64,000 nt of DNA from Marinobacterium iners DSM 11526 (GTDB taxonomy: Bacteria; Pseudomonadota; Gammaproteobacteria; Pseudomonadales; Balneatricaceae), in contig NZ_FNRJ01000002.1 of the NCBI RefSeq assembly GCF_900107855.1, positions 8,453 through 72,452 on the forward strand, read 5' to 3'. Below, in pieces: positions 54,522 to 63,396 of this stretch. Positions within the stretch are counted from its first letter, which is position 1. Every line of letters starts with the position of its first letter. A model generated the notes under the pieces. The model made no database searches. It was not told the origin of the DNA and was given only the letters and a program-made list of their open reading frames with translations. Made by a program: the position numbers and the translations under genes.

Positions 54522-56207
54522 TCACTTCGCCTGAATTTTGGCCCAGGAGTCTCGCAAGGTGACCGTGCGGTTGAAGATCAGATGCTGTTCACTGGAGTCA
54601 GGATCAACGCAGAAATAGCCATTACGTTCGAACTGGTAGCGACTTTCAGCCACTGCATGTTTGAGTCCGATCTCAGCACGAGCATTGACCATAACCTTGA
54701 GCGACTCGGGATTGAGGAACTCATGGAAGTCACGATTCTTGTCCGCATCGGGGTTGGCCTCGGTGAACAGGCGGTCATACAGACGCACCTCACACGCTAC
54801 AGAGTTATCAGCCGACACCCAGTGAATCACGCCATTAGGCTTGTAACCAGTAGGGTTTTCACCCTTGGTAGCCGCATCATAGCTGCAGATCAGCTCTACC
54901 ACTTCACCCTGCTCGTTCTTGATCACCTCGTTACAGGTAATCACATAGGCACCACGCAGGCGCACGGCATCACCCGGCGCAAGACGCTTCCACTTTTTCG
55001 GTTTTTCCTCAGCAAAGTCTTCACGCTCAATCAGCAGATTGCGGGTAAACGGCACCTTGCGCAGCCCCATGGACTCATCCTTGGGATGCGCCGGCAGTTC
55101 AAACCACTCCTGCTCACCCTCGGCAAGATTGCTGATGGTAACCTTTATCGGATCGATAACGCACATGGCCCGGGGTGCATTGGCATCCAGATCGTCACGG
55201 ATAGCCGCTTCCAGCATTCCCATATCAACCGTGCCGTTGGAACGCGTTACACCGATCATGTCGCAGAAATTGCGGATTGAAGCTGGTGTAAAGCCACGGC
55301 GACGCATACCGGAGATGGTCGGCATACGCGGGTCGTTCCAGCCATTAACGTGCCCTTCGTCAACCAGCAGCTTAAGCTTGCGCTTGCTGGTGATGGTGTA
55401 GTTCAGGTTGAGACGGGCAAATTCATACTGACGCGGCTTGACCGGAACCGGCAGATTCTCAATGAACCAGTCATACAGTGGGCGATGATCTTCAAATTCC
55501 AGTGTGCAGATGGAATGCGTAACGCCTTCAATCGCATCGGACTGACCGTGAGCGAAGTCATAGGAGGGGTAGATACACCACTTGTCACCGGACTGATGAT
55601 GATGAGCGTGGCGAACGCGGTAGATCACCGGGTCGCGCATGTTCATATTGGGTGCAGCCATATCGATTTTCGCACGCAGGGCACACTCACCCTCCGAGAA
55701 ATCACCGTTGCGCATCTTTTCGAACAGGGCCAGGTTCTCTTCTATGCTGCGCTCACGGTAGGGACTGTTTTTGCCAGGCTCAGTCAAGGTGCCACGGAAC
55801 TCACGCATTTCATGGGCGCTAAGGCTGTCCACATAGGCCTTGCCTTCATTGATCAAATGGATCGCCCAAGCATACAGCTGCTCGAAATAGTCAGAGGTGT
55901 AACGCACCTCACCGCTCCATTCAAACCCGAGCCAGCGCACATCTTCGATAATGGAATCGATGTACTCCTGACTTTCCTTCTCGGGATTGGTGTCGTCGAA
56001 ACGCAGTTGGCACCGACCATTGAAGCGCAGTGCCGTGCCAAAGTTCAGGCAGATCGACTTGGCATGACCAATGTGAAGATAGCCATTGGGCTCAGGCGGG
56101 AATCGAGTCACCACTTGCCCATCGTTCAGGCCTTTGCTGAGATCATCTTCAATAATCTGGTGGATAAAGTTGTTCGGCTTGGGACTGTCGTTTCTGGTCA
56201 TATCCAT
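54522..56207 (-). CDS. glnS: Glutaminyl-tRNA synthetase
   Basis: About 561 residues from the ATG at 56207; a second ATG two codons later is equally possible and the longer frame to 56288 is unlikely. Class I synthetase for tRNA-Gln, with [19 protein letters not shown] (HIGH motif) near residue 35, the KMSKS equivalent in TITSKRKL, and a C-terminal two-barrel anticodon-binding domain. It is transcribed away from ppiB. Confidence 0.96.
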   Translation of the reverse strand: MDMTRNDSPKPNNFIHQIIEDDLSKGLNDGQVVTRFPPEPNGYLHIGHAKSICLNFGTALRFNGRCQLRFDDTNPEKESQEYIDSIIEDVRWLGFEWSGEVRYTSDYFEQLYAWAIHLINEGKAYVDSLSAHEMREFRGTLTEPGKNSPYRERSIEENLALFEKMRNGDFSEGECALRAKIDMAAPNMNMRDPVIYRVRHAHHHQSGDKWCIYPSYDFAHGQSDAIEGVTHSICTLEFEDHRPLYDWFIENLPVPVKPRQYEFARLNLNYTITSKRKLKLLVDEGHVNGWNDPRMPTISGMRRRGFTPASIRNFCDMIGVTRSNGTVDMGMLEAAIRDDLDANAPRAMCVIDPIKVTISNLAEGEQEWFELPAHPKDESMGLRKVPFTRNLLIEREDFAEEKPKKWKRLAPGDAVRLRGAYVITCNEVIKNEQGEVVELICSYDAATKGENPTGYKPNGVIHWVSADNSVACEVRLYDRLFTEANPDADKNRDFHEFLNPESLKVMVNARAEIGLKHAVAESRYQFERNGYFCVDPDSSEQHLIFNRTVTLRDSWAKIQAK

Positions 56208-56350
56208 GTCTTGTCGAAGCTGAAAAAGGCCGGCCGATTGCCGGAACTGAAGCCGATCATTATAACCGCAGATCAGCCCTGCACGCACGCGGACACCGGC
56301 TCAAATCGCAGCCAGCGACATCATGTGGATGCAGCGATGTAAGACTTGAG

Positions 56351-56356
56351 TATAAT
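56351..56356 (+). promoter_or_regulatory. -10 element upstream of ppiB-lpxH
   Basis: A perfect TATAAT lies 34 bases before the ppiB ATG. I see no good -35 at the right distance. The ribosome-binding site is CAGGGAAAC. Confidence 0.45.
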
Positions 56357-56389
56357 AGCTCTACACATAAGAGAAACAGGGAAACCGAT

Positions 56390-56893
56390 ATGATCATCCT
56401 GCAAACCAATTTCGGCGACATCACACTGGAACTGGACCACGAAAAAGCGCCGGAAACAGCAGCTAATTTCGAGCAGTATGTACGCGATGGCTTCTATGAC
56501 GGCGTGATTTTTCACCGCGTAATTGACGGTTTCATGATCCAGGGTGGTGGCTTCGAGCCCGGTATGATCTCCAAAGAGACCCGCGAACCGATCAAGAACG
56601 AAGCCGATAACGGCCTGTCCAACCAGACTGGCACTATCGCCATGGCCCGCACCATGGACCCGCACTCTGCATCAGCTCAGTTCTTCATTAACATCTCCGA
56701 CAACACCTTTCTCGACCACACAGCCAAAACCACCGAGGGCTGGGGTTACGCCGTATTCGGTAAGGTTGTCGATGGCATGGATGTGGTCAACAAGATCAAG
56801 GCAGTCAACACTACCATGCGCGCCGGACACCAGGACGTTCCGGTTGAAGACGTGGTCATTGAGTCAGCCAGCATCAAACAAGCGGAAGAGTAA
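56390..56893 (+). CDS. ppiB: Cytoplasmic-type peptidyl-prolyl cis-trans isomerase B (cyclophilin)
   Basis: 167 residues without a signal peptide. Cyclophilin fold with the active-site pattern [15 protein letters not shown] (catalytic Arg) and [13 protein letters not shown]. It catalyses proline isomerisation during protein folding. Its stop codon overlaps the lpxH start (TAATG). Confidence 0.96.
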   Translation: MIILQTNFGDITLELDHEKAPETAANFEQYVRDGFYDGVIFHRVIDGFMIQGGGFEPGMISKETREPIKNEADNGLSNQTGTIAMARTMDPHSASAQFFINISDNTFLDHTAKTTEGWGYAVFGKVVDGMDVVNKIKAVNTTMRAGHQDVPVEDVVIESASIKQAEE

Positions 56894-57654
56894 TGCGACG
56901 GCTGTTTATCGCCGACCTGCACCTGCACCACAAACGCCCGGACATTATCCGGGCGTTTGTGATACTGCTTGAGCAAAAGGCACCGCAGTTCGATGAACTC
57001 TACCTGCTGGGCGATATATTTGAAGCCTGGGTGGGTGATGATGGTGCACCGGAATATCTTGAGCCGGTTTACCATGCACTGCGCAAACTGGCTGCCCTGG
57101 GCACACGTATTCTGTTTCAGCACGGCAACCGAGACTTTCTGTTCGGCCAGGCAGCCGCTACACGCCTTGAGGTTACATTACTGCCTGAAGTGGTACGCCT
57201 TGAATCGGAACAGGGTCCTTTTCTGGTACTGCATGGCGACCAGCTGTGTACTGACGACCGTGACTATCAGCAGTTTCGCACCATGGTGCGTGACCCCAAG
57301 TGGCAACAGGCATTTCTCGCCAAACCTCTTGCCGAGCGTGAGGCGATAGCCCAGCAGCTGCGTGAAACCAGTCGCAGCGAAACAGCCAACAAAACCGAAA
57401 CCATTACCGATGTGTCTTCCATTGCCGTTAGCGCGTTGATGCAGCATGAGCAGGTCGACCTGATCATTCACGGCCACACCCACCGCCCCGCCCTGCATCA
57501 CCGGCAAAACGGTGATCGCGGCGAGCGCATTGTGCTGGGAGACTGGGACCGAGAGGGCTGGTACTTGGAGATGGACACACAGGGCATCCGCCTGTATGCC
57601 TTTATCTTACCCGTAGGTGAAAAGCTGCAGTCCGAACTCAGGCAGCAGCTGTAA
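56893..57654 (+). CDS. lpxH: UDP-2,3-diacylglucosamine pyrophosphohydrolase LpxH
   Basis: 253 residues. Mn-dependent calcineurin-like phosphoesterase that makes lipid X from UDP-2,3-diacylglucosamine in lipid A synthesis. The motifs are FIADLHLH, LLGDIFEAWVGDD, HGNRDFLFG, LHGDQLCTDD and the C-terminal IHGHTHRPALH. Coupled to ppiB by a 1-base overlap. It converges on and overlaps miaE by 17 bases. Confidence 0.96.
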   Translation: MRRLFIADLHLHHKRPDIIRAFVILLEQKAPQFDELYLLGDIFEAWVGDDGAPEYLEPVYHALRKLAALGTRILFQHGNRDFLFGQAAATRLEVTLLPEVVRLESEQGPFLVLHGDQLCTDDRDYQQFRTMVRDPKWQQAFLAKPLAEREAIAQQLRETSRSETANKTETITDVSSIAVSALMQHEQVDLIIHGHTHRPALHHRQNGDRGERIVLGDWDREGWYLEMDTQGIRLYAFILPVGEKLQSELRQQL

Positions 57655-58267
57655 GAGCCGCCGAAGGACGACCGCTGTGGAAGCGAAACTCGTCGTCCTC
57701 GGCCAGAATCAACTCGCACTCTATCTGACGAAAATACTCGATACGATCATCGATCGGCTCACCTGCATAGTCTCGTGCAAGCTGCAGATAATCCTGATAG
57801 TGACGCCCTTCGGACTTCAGCAGAGAACGGTAGAATTTTGCCAACTCATCATCCAGCGAAGGCGCCAAAGCAGCAAAACGCTCGCAGGAGCGAGCCTCGA
57901 TAAACGCCCCAATAATCAATACATCAATCAACCGCCCCGGTTCTGACGTTCTAACACCGGTACGCAAACCGCCTGCATAGCGCGCAGGACTCATATGGTC
58001 ATAACGATGACCCCGAGCCTCCATCAACGCCAATACCTGCTCAAAATGGATCAGCTCTTCCCGTGCCAGCCGCGACATCTTGTTCAGCAGATCAGAGCGA
58101 TCCACGTAACGGAACATCAATGTCATTGCAGTAGAGGCGGCTTTTTTCTCGCAATGAGCGTGATCGGTGAGCAGAATCAGCTGGGATTCGGGCTTCGCAG
58201 CCAGTTCAAGCCACTCCTGCGGAGTTTCACAGCCAAGAAAGTCTTTGATTTCGCTCAGGGCGTCCAT
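57638..58267 (-). CDS. miaE: tRNA-(ms2io6A)-hydroxylase MiaE
   Basis: 209 residues. Non-haem di-iron monooxygenase that hydroxylates ms2i6A at position 37 of tRNA. The four-helix iron ligands are visible in DHAHCEKKAA, REELIHFEQV, FIEARSCERF and SEGRHYQDYL. The promoter appears to sit within the terminator of the neighbouring operon. Confidence 0.93.
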   Translation of the reverse strand: MDALSEIKDFLGCETPQEWLELAAKPESQLILLTDHAHCEKKAASTAMTLMFRYVDRSDLLNKMSRLAREELIHFEQVLALMEARGHRYDHMSPARYAGGLRTGVRTSEPGRLIDVLIIGAFIEARSCERFAALAPSLDDELAKFYRSLLKSEGRHYQDYLQLARDYAGEPIDDRIEYFRQIECELILAEDDEFRFHSGRPSAALTAAA

Positions 58268-58287
58268 CCAGCATTACCTGTTTCTGC

Positions 58288-58321
58288 AAATAAAAACGGG
58301 GCGCATTATAACAGCACCCCG
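58288..58321 (-). terminator. Terminator of the Roadblock/PhnD-like operon, with the miaE -10 in its loop
   Basis: An 8-bp stem (CGGGGTGC/GCGCCCCG with one G-T pair) is followed by TTTTTATTT on the minus strand, 20 bases after the phnD-like stop. The loop contains TGTTATAAT (58305-58313), an extended -10 that could start miaE transcription. Confidence 0.65.
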
Positions 58322-58341
58322 CTCTCTCGACAGCCGATGGA

Positions 58342-59088
58342 TCAGTCAATCAGCGTATCAATGAGATCAATCATGAACTCTGTCTGTTCTTCATGCATCT
58401 GATCCCATCCATCCAGCCCCATGCTTTTGAGCACATCCTGACCCTTTGGATCATGTTCCATGTTGGTCAAACGCTCAACCAACAACGGGATATGCTGCTC
58501 CATTCGGGGACCGGCCACCAGTGTATGATGCACCACACTGATCTGACTGTTAACCAAAGGCTTCATCTGCTTTCGAATCAGCTCAGAGAGTTCGTCAAAC
58601 CCCGCCTGCAGAAAAAAGCCGACATCAGCATTGCCGTTCAACAGTGCTTTTGCCACCAAAACATAACTGTCCAGCTCAAGGAAAGTAACATTACTGCCAT
58701 CAAGATCTGCCGACTCGAGCATGATCATACCCATTGTATGCACATCAGGGTCAGCAGTGGTTGCAACGGTAATACCCGACTCCAGGTCTTCGACCGTTTC
58801 TCGAGGGTCTGATGCCAGCGTGGCTATCAGCGTTTCATCAGAGAGATTGCGCGGTCGCACCAACACTTTAAAACCCAGCTCACGCACCAGCATTGACGCA
58901 TCGTAGGGGTTGGCATAGATCAGATCAATTTTGCCACTACGAATGTCTTCACGCTGCGCTTCGAAGCTGTCATATAGCTCAAGATGCACACCCGCACCCA
59001 ACTGACGCTGCAGCCAGGTGTTGAAAATAAACCAGCCCGACAGATGTGACGGCGGAAAGTCAGGACTGACCGATAAATTAAGAGTCAT
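58342..59088 (-). CDS. PhnD-like substrate-binding fold protein without signal peptide
   Basis: 248 residues with the type 2 periplasmic binding-protein pattern of the phosphate/phosphonate family (LSVSPDFPPS, GKIDLIYANPYDAS, VATTADPDVHTMGMIML, LVAKALLNGNADVGFFL). It begins directly with the domain, so it should be cytoplasmic, and no ABC transporter is nearby. It follows the PAS gene after 12 bases and probably senses a ligand for the same pathway. Confidence 0.75.
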   Translation of the reverse strand: MTLNLSVSPDFPPSHLSGWFIFNTWLQRQLGAGVHLELYDSFEAQREDIRSGKIDLIYANPYDASMLVRELGFKVLVRPRNLSDETLIATLASDPRETVEDLESGITVATTADPDVHTMGMIMLESADLDGSNVTFLELDSYVLVAKALLNGNADVGFFLQAGFDELSELIRKQMKPLVNSQISVVHHTLVAGPRMEQHIPLLVERLTNMEHDPKGQDVLKSMGLDGWDQMHEEQTEFMIDLIDTLID

Positions 59089-59100
59089 CGCAGCACCCCA

Positions 59101-59562
59101 TTACCTAAGCGTCGCGTAGAGGGCTTCGCTTTCTTTGATTTTGCTGCGTGATGGCTTGCGTCGGACCGAAGTATAGCCGACCAGCTCGCCATTACGGATA
59201 TTCGGGATGACCGTCGCCTTCACCCAGTAATACGCGCCATCTTTACGCAGATTTTTCACATAACCCTGCCACTTCTTACCTTGGGCTACGGTATCCCAAA
59301 GGTCCTTGAATGCCACAGCGGGCATGTCTGGATGGCGCAGAATATAGTGATTGGTTCCCAGCAGCTCTTCACGGGTGTAACCCGACATTTCAATAAATGC
59401 ACGGTTAGCGTGAGTAATGATGCCTTGGGGGTCAGTACGGGACACGATCAATTTGCCATCCGGATAGGGCACCTCGCGATCCACGATCTTCGCCAGCCGT
59501 TCAGTGCCATCAAAATATTTGAGCAGCACCTCTGTGGTGGCACCGGTATCTTGTTCGGACAT
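59101..59562 (-). CDS. Single-PAS protein of the Aer type
   Basis: 153 residues from the ATG at 59562 (GGAG 6 bases upstream). One PAS domain with FIEMSGYTREELLGTNHYILRHPDMP..AFKDLWDTVAQGKKWQGYVKNLRKDGAYYWVKATV, the pattern of the N-terminal FAD-binding PAS of the Aer redox sensor, but with no membrane or signalling domain. Probably a soluble redox or ligand sensor acting through its neighbours. Confidence 0.82.
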   Translation of the reverse strand: MSEQDTGATTEVLLKYFDGTERLAKIVDREVPYPDGKLIVSRTDPQGIITHANRAFIEMSGYTREELLGTNHYILRHPDMPAVAFKDLWDTVAQGKKWQGYVKNLRKDGAYYWVKATVIPNIRNGELVGYTSVRRKPSRSKIKESEALYATLR

Positions 59563-59585
59563 AGACACTCCAGGCCGATAGAAAA

Positions 59586-59621
59586 GCGTGCATATCAGTT
59601 AACTGATGTTTCCATGCACGC
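59586..59621 (-). terminator. Hairpin after the Roadblock gene
   Basis: An 8-bp stem GCGTGCAT/ATGCACGC, whose loop contains a second palindrome (ATCAGTTAACTGAT), is followed by TTTTCT on the minus strand. It lies 18 bases after the Roadblock stop and may lower expression of the PAS and PhnD-like genes. Confidence 0.55.
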
Positions 59622-59639
59622 CCAGCACTTTGACAAGGT

Positions 59640-60002
59640 TCAGAGAATCTTACCGATAGCCTCTGCAGCGCGCTTGACATCAAGGAAGATCAGACCCAAT
59701 CGCGCATTGGTCTTGGCAACAACAGTCAGCACCGATTCAGGGTTTGCATGAGTCATCAGGATATAGCCTTCTTTACCCTTGACGAGCACCTGCTCAAGCT
59801 CACCACGGGCCAGTTCCTGAGAGGTACGTTCGCCGAGCGACAGCATGGCTGCACTCATTGCACCAACTCGGTCTTCATCCATACCGGCAGGCAGGAGAGC
59901 ATCAATAACGAGACCGTCTGTAGAAATCACAGCAGACGCTTCAATTTCTGCAGATGTTCCGTTGAGATCGTTGAGAATGGAAGTCAACATTTCTGAGCGC
60001 AT
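59640..60002 (-). CDS. Roadblock/LC7 domain protein, MglB-like
   Basis: 120 residues forming one Roadblock/LC7 domain (GTSAEIEASAVISTDGLVIDALLP, VGAMSAAMLSLGER, YILMTHANPESVLTVVA). Such proteins usually regulate Ras-like GTPases such as MglA. No GTPase gene lies in the window. AAGGAG precedes the ATG. Confidence 0.88.
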   Translation of the reverse strand: MRSEMLTSILNDLNGTSAEIEASAVISTDGLVIDALLPAGMDEDRVGAMSAAMLSLGERTSQELARGELEQVLVKGKEGYILMTHANPESVLTVVAKTNARLGLIFLDVKRAAEAIGKIL

Positions 60003-60066
60003 GGTAGTCTCCTTTTAGGCCATTAGCGCTGGTTTTAATCCTGTATAAAACGGCCAGTCCGTTTTA

Positions 60067-60699
60067 TCAGTAATCCAGGTAGCGTCGGATCAGCACCGAC
60101 ATCAAGTCCACAAAAGGCTGCCGATTCAAATGAGGCATCCCTTCCAGAATTAGCAGGAATTTCTGTTCACCTACGTGAAGCGTCCAAAAACCCAGCTCAC
60201 TTTGTCCTACAGCATCCACAAGCGCCCAGGACGAACCATCGAAACCAAGGTGTCTGCCAAGCAGCGCCTGATGGCGCTCATGCATGGAGACCAAGTCTGC
60301 TGCCATCCCCGCTACCGCTTCAGCTTCTTCTGCACCGAAGCCCGACTGCCCCAGACAGAAACCCTGATCATCTGCCAACAGCACACGACCATCGGCAAGT
60401 TGCGGTAAATATTCAGGCAACAGATGTTCAATAGTGCCAGCAGCGATAGGCTCAGGGTTTTGCGGTAGATCAACAAAGCCGTGTTGCACAGCCTTATCGA
60501 GCAATGTCTGTGCTTCTGCCTCGCCCATCCCCGTCAGTTTTTGCAGCAGTGAGCTGAGATACGGAATATGGGTATCTGCACTCAACAACTGCAACAACAA
60601 GGCACGCAGTGCTTCTGGCTCGGTGTTCAGTGTCGCGTAGTAAGCGCCACTGGGCGTCACCTGAAAATACCGCGGGGTATCATTCTGTTCTTGATTCAC
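60067..60699 (-). CDS. Protein with helical N-terminus and Roadblock-like C-terminal half
   Basis: 210 residues with a GTG start (GGAG 7 bases upstream). The N-terminal half (about 1-95) is helical, with a repeat-like LLQLLSADTHIPYLSSLL..GMGEAEAQTLLDKAVQHGFVDLP that could be a winged helix. The C-terminal half (LADGRVLLADDQGFCLGQSGF..VAGMAADLVSMHERH..FLLILEGMPHLN) follows the strand-helix order of a Roadblock fold. It precedes the clear Roadblock gene, and the two may form a heterodimer. Confidence 0.65.
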   Translation of the reverse strand: MNQEQNDTPRYFQVTPSGAYYATLNTEPEALRALLLQLLSADTHIPYLSSLLQKLTGMGEAEAQTLLDKAVQHGFVDLPQNPEPIAAGTIEHLLPEYLPQLADGRVLLADDQGFCLGQSGFGAEEAEAVAGMAADLVSMHERHQALLGRHLGFDGSSWALVDAVGQSELGFWTLHVGEQKFLLILEGMPHLNRQPFVDLMSVLIRRYLDY

Positions 60700-60743
60700 G
60701 GTTTAACTCCGAAAGATCCATGGTGTGATACACACTTTTCCGG

Positions 60744-62015
60744 TCATTGACAGTACAGACCGATGGCGTCCGCTGCCACAAGGAACGAAAACACAAAGCG
60801 CTGAGGCACACCTAACATTGAGGCAATATTCTGGGCTGACAATCTTTGGCTCTGCCAAAGCTCAGCAATGCTCCGGGCATGAGGCGTCTCCAGCAGGCGT
60901 TCAAAGTCAGGAATTGAATTAAGCAACCGCGGCTCTTCCGCGGACAGCGTGTCAGGCAGACGACCACGAGCGGTAAACAATGCCAACTGCCAAAGCAGCT
61001 CGTCAGAGGCAACCCGCCGACCCTTGGGAAGTTCGGCATCCGGCTCCCGCTCGAGCAGTGAAATCTCTTCAAAACCAAATCGAGTCCTGGTCAACTGCAG
61101 CAGCAGATCAGCGTCCAGCGTGACCAAAAACTCCTTATCCGCAGGCAGGTAAAACAGTGCACCCGGAACACCGACTACCTGTTGTGGCTTCCCTGATGCG
61201 TTGCCCGCCTCAATACACCGCATGATCCAGGGCAATAAAAGCCCATCAAGGCTGAAATACACACGCCGACGTTCAGTTGCAGAGTCAAGATTCACGTCCG
61301 GCAGATTACCGCAACACTGTTGAATCATCTCGGCCGATATGCGCGGTGTCTGCAGTTCATCAGACAACAGGGATTCTGTTTCCTGTGACTCCGCTTCCAT
61401 AGACAAAGCCGAGGATCTGGAGTCATTTGCCTGCGAATGTTGCTGCCTGAGCTGATTTTGTGCATCCAGAATCAGACTGTTTAACTCATTCCGCTCAAGA
61501 CTGAAACGACTGCGAAGCGCTTCAGTCTGGCGCTGACTGTTACCGCCTTTCCAGGCACTCAGTGCCTGACTGCTTCGCTCCTTGCGCGCCTGCCACTCTG
61601 CAAAGGCGACTGTACGCTGATCCCGCAGGCTCTCCAGCGGATGCTCAGGCGATGCTGCCTGAACTGCAGGCGAAGTAGACATCGCGTCGAGCTGCAGTCG
61701 CAGATCAGCCAGCGCCTGCTGCAAGGTTCCCATACTCAAGGGACGAGTCAAGCGAATGCTTTTGCCATTAACTTTTTCGGCCGTACCAGGGTCTACAACG
61801 GCAATGAAAGGACGATTGCCATTTTGACGCAACCACCCCTCTACTTGCTTCCGGCTACTGGCATCACTGATCCCAATCAGCAACGACTCCGCACTCTCAG
61901 CTGGCACGAGGTGGAAACCCTTGGCCTTGTTGCCGTTAAAAAATATCTCAAGCATTGCAGCCTCGTTGGCCGCAAAACCGATAATGCCTATTGAATGCTT
62001 ACCACTGACCGGCAT
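60744..62015 (-). CDS. Unrecognised protein with receiver-like N-terminus
   Basis: 423 residues. The first 115 residues (IGIIGFAANEAAMLEIFF...FIAVVDPGTAEKVNG..IRLTRPLSMGTLQQALADLR) have the strand order of a response-regulator receiver, including a KPL-like RPL at the end, but the phospho-accepting Asp is not clear. A coiled coil (about 135-215) and a C-terminal domain ending FVFSFLVAADAIG follow. AAGGAAT precedes the ATG. The neighbours are the small 62038 gene and the Roadblock pair. I do not recognise its function. Confidence 0.65.
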   Translation of the reverse strand: MPVSGKHSIGIIGFAANEAAMLEIFFNGNKAKGFHLVPAESAESLLIGISDASSRKQVEGWLRQNGNRPFIAVVDPGTAEKVNGKSIRLTRPLSMGTLQQALADLRLQLDAMSTSPAVQAASPEHPLESLRDQRTVAFAEWQARKERSSQALSAWKGGNSQRQTEALRSRFSLERNELNSLILDAQNQLRQQHSQANDSRSSALSMEAESQETESLLSDELQTPRISAEMIQQCCGNLPDVNLDSATERRRVYFSLDGLLLPWIMRCIEAGNASGKPQQVVGVPGALFYLPADKEFLVTLDADLLLQLTRTRFGFEEISLLEREPDAELPKGRRVASDELLWQLALFTARGRLPDTLSAEEPRLLNSIPDFERLLETPHARSIAELWQSQRLSAQNIASMLGVPQRFVFSFLVAADAIGLYCQ

Positions 62016-62037
62016 TGCACATTCCTTCTAAAACTGC

Positions 62038-62508
62038 TCAGTGAAGTTTCTGCCTGGAGAATTGCATGCAGCGTCCATTACTGAGGACAGCATGCTCCAG
62101 TGGAAGCTCTGCCAAACGAGAGAGGTCACGAGTATCGACGGCCTTGTTCATTGCAATCCGGCATTCCGACTTCAGCAATGGGCCAGCCTGTTGAATCAGG
62201 CGATTGACAAGAAATTGCCCTCTGCCACGCAGAACCAGCAACAAGTCGATCAATGCACCGGTAACGCTATCGCTGTCAGCACACTGAATGGCAAGATAGA
62301 TCCGTCGGATATGGTTTCGCAGGGTGCGAGGACGTGCGGCGACTAGCCGCGTGAGATAACGCAGTGCAACAGTTGGCTGGGTACCGGCATAGATCAGTCG
62401 CTTGTCGACCTGTAAATTAAACATGATTTGCAGTTTGCTTAACTGCAAATCAGCATTTACCGGACGCTCTTCCTGTGCGACTTCAGCCTGACTGACTGCC
62501 GAGTTCAT
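62038..62508 (-). CDS. Unrecognised small helical protein, first gene of the Roadblock operon
   Basis: 156 residues from the ATG at 62508, chosen because GCAGGAGG lies 9 bases upstream; an in-frame extension to 62610 would run over the promoter. Mostly helical, with basic segments (RYLTRLVAARPRTLRNHIRRIYLA). No recognised domain. Confidence 0.6.
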   Translation of the reverse strand: MNSAVSQAEVAQEERPVNADLQLSKLQIMFNLQVDKRLIYAGTQPTVALRYLTRLVAARPRTLRNHIRRIYLAIQCADSDSVTGALIDLLLVLRGRGQFLVNRLIQQAGPLLKSECRIAMNKAVDTRDLSRLAELPLEHAVLSNGRCMQFSRQKLH

Positions 62509-62544
62509 CAAGGCTACCTCCTGCCTGAGATAATGTATCAGAGT

Positions 62545-62573
62545 GTTATACTTAGCTTTCGAGATGATTTCAA
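62545..62573 (-). promoter_or_regulatory. Sigma-70 promoter of the Roadblock/PAS operon
   Basis: -35 TTGAAA (62568-62573) and -10 TATAAC (62545-62550) are separated by exactly 17 bases. The start would lie about 30 bases before the 62508 ATG, which supports that start codon. I see nothing further in 62574-62840 apart from AT-rich leader sequence. Confidence 0.65.
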
Positions 62574-62840
62574 ACCCGCTTTCACTATTATTGACCGGCA
62601 TCAACAGCATCGAATCAGCTTTTCAATACACAGGGCTACCCGATATCGCCACCTGCATCCTCTTTACCGCCATCACAGGGCTTGAATGCAATCAATCGTT
62701 TAAAAACGGTGTCTTTTTTAGGTAACATTTTATTAAAACCATTGTTTGATTCGCGGTTTAAACTGAATCAAAAATACCCAAGATGAATAAAATATTGTCC
62801 TCTTTAATTTGCCCATATTGATTATGTGGTCTACGGTTAA

Positions 62841-63143
62841 ATGCACTCGTGCTATCCATGCACCGAGCCTCAGTCTCAGCAACCTCCCAATAACAAGAAT
62901 TGGTATTTTCAGATGCGCAAGTATTACGACAGCAGCTTTCCCACCCACGGTGAAGATGGTCGATTTGTCATGCTGGTGATGCGGCAACATTACCGAGCCC
63001 CCTGGAGCCTTAAAAAAAGAACTGAATGGGAACAGGAGCTTCCGGAGTACCTCACTCAGGATGGTCGCCAGGTCAACGTTCTGGATAACAAAAAAGGCGA
63101 GTTTCAGGTATCGGGCGAGGACGAGATCCTAAGGTTGGGCTAA
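62841..63143 (+). CDS. Small hypothetical protein
   Basis: 100 residues from the first ATG, or 76 from the ATG at 62913 (MRKYYDSSFPTHGEDGRFVML); no convincing ribosome-binding site for either. The amino-acid composition is ordinary for a soluble protein. Divergent from the Roadblock operon and followed by a GC-rich hairpin. Not recognised. Confidence 0.5.
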   Translation: MHSCYPCTEPQSQQPPNNKNWYFQMRKYYDSSFPTHGEDGRFVMLVMRQHYRAPWSLKKRTEWEQELPEYLTQDGRQVNVLDNKKGEFQVSGEDEILRLG

Positions 63144-63212
63144 CGCCTCACCTGCCAAACCTGACAAGTTTGCTGGACATCAGTGCTGGCAGCAGGACTG
63201 CAATGGCTTTAC

Positions 63213-63231
63213 GGCCTGAACCCTTCAGGCC
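63213..63231. terminator. Hairpin between the small hypothetical gene and acnB
   Basis: An 8-bp stem GGCCTGAA/TTCAGGCC with a 3-base loop lies 70 bases after the stop. No T-run follows, so termination is uncertain. The remaining stretch up to 63396 should hold the acnB promoter, but I could not place it. Confidence 0.35.
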
Positions 63232-63396
63232 ATGTGCTCTTATACTTTGGTAAGACGATTGTCGACACATCTTAACTTTGTCACCCCCTTCCGCTAGAAT
63301 TCGCTCGCCAATCACCATTCGATACCTAGTCGATACGCCGTCGGTGGAGTAGTACCACTCCGGCGTCCGGCGGTGAAAACAGATGAGGGCCATATC

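Noticed and set aside
63300-63380. GC-rich imperfect repeats before acnB as a riboswitch or iron-responsive element
   Set aside because: Only short 5-bp stems could be formed and no known RNA motif was recognised.
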